A stretch of 64,000 nt of DNA. Source: Odobenus rosmarus divergens. Taxonomy: Eukaryota > Chordata > Mammalia > Carnivora > Odobenidae. The stretch covers positions 7,671,122-7,735,121 of the forward strand of contig NW_004450275.1 in the NCBI RefSeq assembly GCF_000321225.1, given 5' to 3'. Shown here piece by piece: positions 56,986 through 64,000 of this stretch. The position numbers and the translations under genes are program-made. Below the pieces are notes generated by a model. It searched no databases, was not told the DNA's origin, and was given only the letters and a program-made list of their open reading frames with translations. The first letter of the stretch is position 1, and each line of letters begins with the position of its first letter.

Positions 56986-57344
56986 TAATCCCAGTAAAAT
57001 CCCTGAAAGGTAACCGCAATGGTGTGAACTCACATGAGACCTTGTAGACAGGTTCCAGTGTCTTTGAAATTATACAGATAAAATGGTAGTACTACTTACT
57101 TCCAACAGACTGACCTACTGACTCATGCTGAAGCCAAAAAGACTTGACTCTAGTCCTTGGCGCCTACCTACACCCAGAAATGCCAGGATGATCTTCAGTG
57201 CGAGTGGCCAATTTACTGAGGACAAACAAGCCTAATGTAACACTTCGGCCTTCATGTAATGCTCATCTATTTTTTTGTTTCTACGAAACTGCAACCAGCA
57301 AAGCAAATATTGCTGTTTAGAAATATGTATCGCAGTCAAGACTA
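56986..57344. other. Unassigned sequence
   Basis: No recognised feature. Confidence 0.4.
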
Positions 57345-57480
57345 GATAAATAAAAATAAATATATAAATGTATAAATTTATAATATATAATGTATAATAT
57401 ATGCCATATAAGAATATATAATATAGATTATAGATTATATATAAATATACCATATATAAATATAAAAATAAATAAAGTGA
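57345..57480. repeat. AT-rich low-complexity island 1
   Basis: TATA/AAATA repeats. 57369-57410 is identical over 42 bp to 58955-58996. The tyrosine/isoleucine-rich 84-codon antisense frame is low-complexity. Confidence 0.9.
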
Positions 57481-57544
57481 GAACAAGATTAGCGAAGGCT
57501 GTATTTTCTAAGATCTTGCGTGTTTTGCGAATGTATGTGGCCTA

Positions 57545-58230
57545 TATACTTTTATCTGATTGTAAATCCCTTGGCTTACACTTTCTTTTCCTCAGGACTT
57601 AGCTGCATTGTCTCTAGCGATAGATGTTACCGTGAAAAAAATCTGAAGTCTACCTGATTTTTCCCTCTTTATATGTGGCTGGTTTTTTTTTGGATGGGTA
57701 TATAAATGCCTGCTTATCACTGAAGTAGAGGAATGTCACTAGGTTATATCCTAGTGCTTATGATTCTCTAGCGATGTTTCCAATACAGAATGCCATTTCA
57801 ATATCTAGACTCACTAACGTTTTTTTCCTAAAATGATTTCTCTGTGTGTTCTGACCATTTGTTCTCCTTTCCTCCACAGGAACTAATTTTATGAATGTTG
57901 TCTCTCCTTTGCTCATCATTGCCATCTTTCTTATAATCATTTTTATGTCATTGTTCTTTTTTATATAATTTTGTGTGATCTCTTCAAGCATTTATGTCTT
58001 TTTTCATGGTTCTTCTTTGAGTCATCTCAGTTAAATTGTTATTTTATTTTGTTTTTATGTCTATATGGTTTATTTATCTTTCCCTTCCATATTTTTCTTG
58101 GTCTTTGAAACCTTGCTTTACCATCTTTTTTTGTCATCTTAAAATCAATTCTTTAAACTATCTATTCTTAGAATATTTTGTTGCTCATGGTGACTATAAT
58201 TTCTGTAAAACTTTACCGAATTAGCACATG
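57545..58230 (-). mobile_element. HAL1/L1 5'-region relic, antisense
   Basis: 'tctgattgtaaatcccttgg', 'cttacactttcttttcctca', 'tttctctgtgtgttctgacc' and 'ttctcctttcctccacagga' track the antisense 5' half of an old L1/HAL1 element in order. Confidence 0.6.
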
Positions 58231-58836
58231 TGATCTCTTTATATTTATATTCATTTTTTGATATATTTACTTCATCTTCCCTTTGCTTATTTTCATCCTG
58301 ACTTTCTAAGAAATTGATTAATTACAATGTTACGCATGGATCCCCAGCAGATTTACTTCAGATTAATATTCACCTTTGACTTATATTTACTTTGTTCAAG
58401 AATAAAGGGAAAATAATGGGGTGGAGAGTCTGTAGTGATCTCTGTGTATGGAGCCTTCATGTTGCTCATTTCCTTAACACATCAAATCTAGTATTTTTTT
58501 TATCCTGAGTGAATTTCTCTCCTCTATAGTCAATGTGGGTCTCAGCAAAGCTCTCCTTTATTCCATTTCTCCTAGAGGTGCTCCTAGGTTAAAAGGTTAG
58601 GTCATATACCAGGGTTTTGGATGCCAAATGCTTATAGAGACACAGTGGATGATATAAATGGGTAACACAGGCAAGTATAAGACAAGACAGAGTGGTGGGG
58701 TCTATGGTGAACTGCAGTGTGTGCCCCAACCTAGGGGAAGGCAGCTACTCAGTTTAACTGATTGTTGTCTGGTATTATGTGAGCCCACTATGGCCAGCTT
58801 TTCTTTTTCAATAGATTTTAAAAATGTGGATTTTTT
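58231..58836. other. Unassigned; may extend the L1/HAL1 relic
   Basis: No independent feature recognised. Confidence 0.3.
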
Positions 58837-58902
58837 AAAGTGAAACTTCTAAAATAAATAAATAAATAAAAATAAAAATAAATAAATAAAGTGAAACTTC
58901 TA
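58837..58902 (+). mobile_element. Probable tail-only retroposon insertion
   Basis: A 36-bp block of AAATA-type repeats (58852-58887) is flanked by a perfect 15-bp direct repeat 'aaagtgaaacttcta' at 58837-58851 and 58888-58902. The block equals the simple tail of a Can-SINE with no body. Confidence 0.75.
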
Positions 58903-59006
58903 TATTTTAAAAACATATGTGTATGTAGGTCAAATGTATAGTATAATATATATGTGTATAAATTTATAATATATAATGTATAATATATGCCATATAATAC
59001 AGGCAA

Positions 59007-59043
<37 letters not shown>

Positions 59044-59045
59044 GA
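58903..59045. repeat. AT-rich low-complexity island 2 with (TA)n
   Basis: Contains the 42-bp segment shared with island 1 and an imperfect TA run at about 59008-59040. Confidence 0.93.
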
Positions 59046-59544
59046 CTCCCATGTTTTAATCTCTGTCATAAAAAATATAAATGGCTTATTGGTCTTGTCT
59101 TTTTACGATGATACCTGGGCATCCACAGAGACCAGTCCCACCTCTGCAGATGTATTTGCTTAGCCCTCCTTGCTCTACTCCAAGGATTGCTGGGAATGCT
59201 TTTGAAGGCCGAATCCTACTGGATTCTCATGTGGTATATGTAGGCTGGCCCCCAGCATGCTCCCTCTTCTCATTAACTGTCCACCATATTTGAAAAGTGT
59301 ACTTCATAATGTGTGGTTTGAGGTTGTGATAATTTCCTTGTGTCATTGAGAATGACATATTTTTTCTATCGTGATTTCATTTTGTTCTCATGGAATTTGG
59401 CAAAGACAGTAATGTCATTATGCCTTTTTGTTATATTTATCCCTCTTTTCCCAACTCCTCTTGATTGAAACTCTTTCTTACCCTTGCCTTTATGAAATTA
59501 TACTCTCCTGGAGAGTCTAATTATATTCTCCTGTCTCAGGGCAA
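59046..59544. other. Unassigned sequence
   Basis: No confident feature; the first part may be L1 5' relic. Confidence 0.35.
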
Positions 59545-59715
59545 GCTACATAGTGTGCAGGGCTCTATGCAAATAAAAATGCAGGGCCACTTGCTGAAAA
59601 AATTATTGTGCATCTCATGATGGCGACAGCAGGTCGTGGAGCCAAGCAGGGGCCTCTTCTAAGCCCAGGCCCTGTGACTACACAGGTGACAAGCCCACGA
59701 AGCTGGCTCTGCCCT
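59545..59715. repeat. Mammalian interspersed repeat, family not assigned
   Basis: 'atgcagggccacttgctgaa', 'catgatggcgacagcaggtc' and 'ccaggccctgtgactacaca' are in the order of a common ancient repeat that I cannot name. Confidence 0.5.
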
Positions 59716-59749
59716 GATTCTTGTCTGTCTCTCTGATTTCTCCTTCAGA

Positions 59750-59900
59750 GGTCTCCTCTAGCTGCTCTTTATTCTCATGTGCCAGACATTCCCTAAGTTA
59801 TGTCTTCAACTTACTTCTCTCTCTCCACGTATCCTCCTTGGCAATCTCACCCAAACTCATAGCTTCAGCTCTCACCAAGACAGCAGCAAACCCCCTGTGT
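59750..59900 (+). repeat. L2-like LINE fragment
   Basis: Pyrimidine-rich text ('ttctctctctccacgtatcc', 'cttggcaatctcacccaaac') resembles the sense L2 reverse-transcriptase region. Confidence 0.45.
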
Positions 59901-60107
59901 TATCTTTACTTGTGAACTTTCTCTGACAAAATAGGAATACCTTGAGTAGACTCATACTATTAAAAGTCATAACTCCAGCAATTACTTTCCTCGGTCTTCT
60001 GAAACAGACTCTCTTATTCTTATTTGGGCCTCCTTCTCCCACCCCCACATTCCTCTCCAGCTTCCACCAAATTCAGTGCTCCACTCCTCAACATAATTTT
60101 CTAGATC

Positions 60108-60330
60108 AAGGGGCAGCAAACTACAACCTGCTGGTCAAATCCAGTTCACTGACTGTTTCTATAAATAAAGTTTTGTTGGAACAAAACCTACACTCATTCA
60201 TTTATCTATTGTCTGAGCTGTTTTTGTACAATAACAGTAGAGTTGAGTAGTTGCAAAGGGACCGTATGGTCCACAAAGCCTAAAATATTTATTATCTGGT
60301 CTTTTATAGAAAAAAATTACCAACCCTACC
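60108..60330 (+). mobile_element. hAT-type MITE
   Basis: 'caaggggcagcaaactacaa', 'ataaataaagttttgttgga', 'agagttgagtagttgcaaag' and 'aaagcctaaaatatttatta' define the same family as 39930, in the opposite orientation. Confidence 0.88.
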
Positions 60331-60344
60331 CCCCAATCTATACT

Positions 60345-60563
60345 CCCCAGCTCCAAATTCACTCAACTCCTCTCTCTTGAACCCACTCTGCTCAGACATT
60401 TGACCTCACCACTCCATCACAACCACCAGTCAAGACCACTAATGACCTGTTTCTCAATATCCTTTACTATTTCCTTGTCATTGAGTCTATAACTAAATGT
60501 TTCAGTACCCCAACACTCAATCTTTGAATGTCTTCTCTCTTCTAGTGACACGCTTGCTCTGAT
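60345..60563 (+). repeat. L2 LINE ORF2, left part
   Basis: 'tgaacccactctgctcagac', 'caccactccatcacaaccac' and 'gaccactaatgacctgtttc' follow the L2 ORF2 start of the RT region. The copy is split by the SINE at 60579. Confidence 0.7.
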
Positions 60564-60578
60564 AAAAACTCTGTTCTT

Positions 60579-60767
60579 GGGGCACCTGGGTGGCTCAGTC
60601 GTTAAGCATCTGCCTTCAGCTCAGGTCATGATCCCAGGGTCCTGGGATCGAGCCCCACATTGGGCTCCCTGCTCAGTGGGGAGTCTGCTTCTCCCTCTCC
60701 CTCTGCCGCTCCCCCTGCTTGCATTCTCTCCCTCTTTCTCTGACAAATAAATAAACAAAATTTTAAA
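60579..60767 (+). mobile_element. Can-SINE, 15/16-bp duplication
   Basis: Flanked by 'aaaaactctgttctt' (60564-60578) and 'aaaaactctgcttctt' (60768-60783, one extra base). Complete head, boxes and tail. It is inserted in L2. Confidence 0.96.
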
Positions 60768-60783
60768 AAAAACTCTGCTTCTT

Positions 60784-61615
60784 TGACTTTAAATTTGTTG
60801 ATAACTTTCTTACTGCTCATTTATTTGTTGATAACTCTCTTACTGTGATACTTTTCAGTAGTGCCCAGCTTCTATCCTTTCTCTCCTAGAGTCTATTCTC
60901 ATCATAGAAGCCAAAGCGATCCTTTGATAATGTAAGTCAGGTCACGCCATCCATCAGTTCATGGTCTTCCAATGGTTTCCTGTCTCTGTAAGACTGAGAG
61001 CCGATATCCTCAACCTGGCCTACAAAGCCCCCACAGTCTGGTTCTCAGTAGAGCCAGGCTTCATTCCCCTGCTACTCTCCCACACTCACTTCCCTGCAGC
61101 CGCACTGCACTCACACCTCCTCACACGCCCCCAGCACACTGCTCCCTCAGAGCCTTTGCACTTGTTCTTCCCTTGGCATGAAATATTTTTTCCCAAGGTA
61201 TTTCCTTGACTCACTCCCACATCTCCTGCAATATTTGGTTGACATCACTCTTCGGTGAGACCTCGGACTATCCTATGTGAATCCTATCTTTTAGTCCCAT
61301 TCTCTCCACTCCCTTAGTCCAATTTTATTTTTCCCCATAGTACTTATCATCATCTTATTTATTTGTTTATGTTGTATCTCTGGTAATAACATAAAAGATA
61401 TACTTGAGCATATATTTTTGTCTTTTTTATCCACTCAAGTATCCCCAACTGCCTAAAACAGTGGTATGTAAGAGATGCTTGTAGACAGTTTTGAATACAT
61501 TACATTCTTAATTATCTTGGCAAGATCTTCAGCATCTAGAACAGTGCCTGGCACATATTATTCAATTTAAAAATATTATTAAGTTTGTAAGTGAATGGAT
61601 AAATGAATAGGTGTT
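60784..61615 (+). repeat. L2 LINE 3' half
   Basis: Long and fairly well kept: 'agaagccaaagcgatccttt', 'gtcaggtcacgccatccatc', 'ctcaacctggcctacaaagc', 'agagcctttgcacttgttct', 'cagtgcctggcacatattat'. It ends near 61615 with 'gaatggataaatgaatagg'. 69- and 82-codon frames inside are decayed L2. Confidence 0.92.
60793..60848. repeat. Imperfect ~30-bp tandem duplication
   Basis: 'atttgttgataactttctta' is followed about 30 bp later by 'atttgttgataactctctta'. Confidence 0.8.
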
Positions 61616-61983
61616 CCCGTGACCCTTCCTGGACCATGAGTTCTAGAATTATTCTAATTATCTAATACCCATGCACAACGTAAAAATTTTCTACATAACC
61701 TTAGTTCCTTCTTATTTAAAGAATCATACCCTTACTATTACCTTTACCATTCTCTGAAGGAAGTATATGAGTCACTTAATAGCTGGGCAGCGGCTTCATC
61801 ATATTAATATATTGTGGACCTCATGCATTTCCCCATGAACCAATGTCACTTGAGTTTCTGTGAGTTTCTGTGTTTCTCTGATGATCTTAACTCTGCCTTA
61901 TTTGGAGTGAAATTACACACATACCAAAATGACTCAAACTTCAACAGACTCTCCTTGAGCAATCCAGTAACAACCATTGTTCA
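61616..61983. other. Unassigned sequence
   Basis: No recognised feature. Confidence 0.4.
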
Positions 61984-62000
61984 ATAAACCAATGATCTCG

Positions 62001-62205
62001 GGGTGCCTGGGTAGCACAGTCGGTTGAGTGTCTGACTCTTGGTTTCAGCTTGGGTCGTGGTCACAGGATCATGGGATCCAGTCCCACATCAGGCTCTCCC
62101 TCACCAGGGAGTCTGCTTCTCTCCCTCCCCCTCTACCCCCTCCTCCATGACTCATGCTCTCTCTCTCAAATAAATAAATCTTAAAAAAATAAAAATAAAA
62201 GATAA
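62001..62205 (+). mobile_element. Can-SINE, 17-bp duplication
   Basis: 'aataaaccaatgatctc' at 61984-62000 and 'aataaaccaacgatctc' at 62206-62222 (one change). Older variant body ('gactcttggtttcagcttgg'). Confidence 0.96.
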
Positions 62206-62244
62206 AATAAACCAACGATCTCTACCTATGTGTGGTGAAAAATC

Positions 62245-62405
62245 CTGAGTTTAAAGTCAGATGGCTCAGAATTGGAATTCTGGCTCTGCCAATCAAGACT
62301 AGATCTTGGGCTACCCATTTAACATATTTCTCTTCTGTAAAATGTGGGTAATACACTCCTTAATTAATATGCTTGTTGTAGGAATTACACCAAATTATGT
62401 ACATA
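62245..62405 (+). repeat. MIR SINE relic
   Basis: 'attctggctctgccaatcaa', 'tttctcttctgtaaaatgtg' and 'ggtaatacactccttaatta' follow the sense MIR core. Confidence 0.85.
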
Positions 62406-63789
62406 ACAAGCCTAATATACAATTGATTTCCCAAAATGTTCTTGCATTTTAATTTTTCTCCATGTCACTTTTTGTTATCCTTTTTGTTTTTGGTTTCTGC
62501 TCTTGGGAATATAAACTCTTTTAATCTTTAGAATTAAAGACTAAATTGAAAGGCTTTACTAGGTAAGAAAAATCATCCTCAGAGAGCTTAAAGAGAGCTT
62601 GAATTAGGTCACTGTGGTGATGTCAGCAGACTCTCCACTCTTGCTGGGGCCCAACTTTCAATAGTCTTAGAGGTGCCAAAAGAAAACATCAAGTCATTTG
62701 TATTGCCCCAGTGGCCTAGTGACATGGAAGGGACAGCCTCTACTCTCATATTCCTAAAAGTTCATTGGCTTTTTTTTTTTTTAAAGAAACATGAAAAAAA
62801 GTATCATTATTTTTAGATAGTCACTTTAGGGGAAAAACAGATCAAGCAGCACATCAATCTTTCTCTGAGAACTGACTTTGCCCCCAGGGAAAGCGTTTCT
62901 AGGTAGCTGGACTGTAAATATTTGCTGAATAAATGAATGAATAAATAAATGTATGAATTAATTAATTAATATTGCCTCTGATGCTGATGAGTGTCTCTGT
63001 GGTTTTCCTCTTTCAACAGCCACTTAACCGGGAAAGGAGGGATGGAGAGGCAGCCCTTTGAGTTGTGTAGGGTGTGACTAGTTCCCTAACTTGGCACTCA
63101 AACTGAAGACTATGTCATTGCTTTGCTACCTGTTGCCATAGTAATCATGGGTACAGCCACAATGGCCAAAGACTAATGTCAACATTTCCCCCCATTTTTC
63201 TGGTTGAATTTTCCCCCCTTAAACTCAAAACTATAGCAAAGCCACTCTTCTCTTTGCTTCTTATCATTCTGACATATACTTGTTTGTACATTTTTGCTAA
63301 AAACAGATCTGTTGTAATTAATGAGATCATATTAATGTATATGAAAAAGAAGAGTCCTAGAATTCATATCCTTCATGGAAATTATATGTTTTGTCTCTCT
63401 TTCCTCGAGCAGGATACCTCTTGGTTTAAGACTACCATTTTCAAAAATTAAAACAAGTTGAATAGAAATTCTTCCATTGAACCCTAGTCAGTAATGACTT
63501 GAATTGAAACACCATTCCTTAAAACTAGATGTCTTCGTGCTAAACACACTACAATTCCTGTGACTTCATAAATTGACGATAATAAGCAAATACAAGAAAT
63601 TTGCAATACTATTTAGAATAATTTGAATTTCCTTTTATTTCTTCTAAAGGATTTAGTTACTAAAGATGCAGAAAACACTGTTAACTTGTAGGTCTACTGT
63701 TAAGGCTTTTTTCGACACTGACTCCAGAAAAATAACAATCATGAAACTATTATTTTCAGTCCCTGTTGCTAATTTCCAATCTTTATCAA
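62406..63789. other. Unassigned sequence
   Basis: GAATAAAT-type low complexity at 62925-62970; otherwise nothing. The 91-codon frame at 63176-63451 has no exon signals. Confidence 0.4.
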
Positions 63790-63905
63790 ACATGCCTGTT
63801 TCCTTCCTCATTTACAAATTATTGGCAACAATAGTACCCACCTCTTGGGTTGTTACTAGGAAGAAATGAGTTAATATAAAGTTATATAAGTAAAATGTGC
63901 AATCC
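63790..63905 (+). repeat. MIR SINE relic
   Basis: 'gtttccttcctcatttacaa' and 'caatagtacccacctcttgg' then 'gagttaatataaagttatat' match the sense MIR 3' half. Confidence 0.75.
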
Positions 63906-63976
63906 TAAAAATAAAATAGCCAGTTATTCTACTAGTAAAATGACTTCATTCAGGAATCGTAGAGAAATTGCAATTT

Positions 63977-64000
63977 GGGGGTGCCTGGGTGGCTCAGTTG
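63977..64000 (+). mobile_element. Can-SINE head, cut by window end
   Basis: 'gggggtgcctgggtggctca' followed by 'gttg' is the first 24 bp of a sense SINE. Confidence 0.9.

Noticed and set aside
63000..63075. Acceptor-like 'ttttcctctttcaacag' followed by a short segment
   Set aside because: The downstream frame closes after about 14 codons and no convincing donor follows; not enough to call an exon.
1..64000. Search for CRISPR arrays, bacterial operons, phage or plasmid modules, rRNA, tRNA and snRNA genes
   Set aside because: None seen. The only tRNA-like sequences are SINE heads, and regularly spaced repeats here are microsatellites or small tandem duplications.

Overview
This is mammalian nuclear DNA from a carnivoran, most likely an arctoid caniform (bear, seal, mustelid or raccoon group). 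The evidence is about twenty lysine-tRNA-type Can-SINEs (head 'gcctgggtggctcagt', pyrimidine-rich middle, 'aaataaataaaatctt' tail), most with clear target-site duplications. The dog-specific SINEC_Cf form ('gggatccctgggtggcgcagcggttt') and the cat form ('ctgtgctgacagctcagagcc') were not seen. I could not run RepeatMasker, so family names rest on recognising conserved stretches and element edges are approximate unless a duplication is quoted.

The window is AT-rich, repeat-dense, and intronic or intergenic in character. I see no complete protein-coding gene, no tRNA, rRNA or snRNA gene, no CRISPR array and no bacterial or phage content. Nearly all open reading frames are short chance frames or lie inside repeats; the two longest exist only because a run of N is translated as X.

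Layout. 0-10 kb: MIR and L2 relics and two SINEs. 10-20 kb: a (GAAA)n tract, an L1 3' end, MIRs, a degraded L2 and an L1 ORF2 fragment carrying a G-rich tract. 20.5-22.1 kb: an old antisense L1M carrying two SINEs and a 120-bp inserted segment that has a second copy 1.1 kb away. 22.2-24 kb: the least repetitive and most gene-like stretch, with a candidate exon, a TATA-like box and a small CpG cluster. 24-25.6 kb: an MLT1-like LTR. 25.6-26.6 kb: an assembly gap. 27-39 kb: L2, MLT1, MER5 and SINE mosaics. 39.9-41.4 kb: a hAT-type MITE, a class I retroviral solo LTR and an L1M end. 42.5 kb: the best candidate coding exon, + strand. 44 kb: a possible SINE-headed chimeric retrocopy. 45-64 kb: SINEs, MLT1, L1, a long L2, AT-rich microsatellite islands and several small duplications.

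If the two candidate exons are real they lie on the + strand about 20 kb apart and could belong to one gene with large introns. I could not identify a protein from either. I found no evidence for a new biological system. The observations most worth checking are the two exons, the copied segment inside the L1M, two apparent tail-only retroposon insertions, and the SINE-headed chimera.
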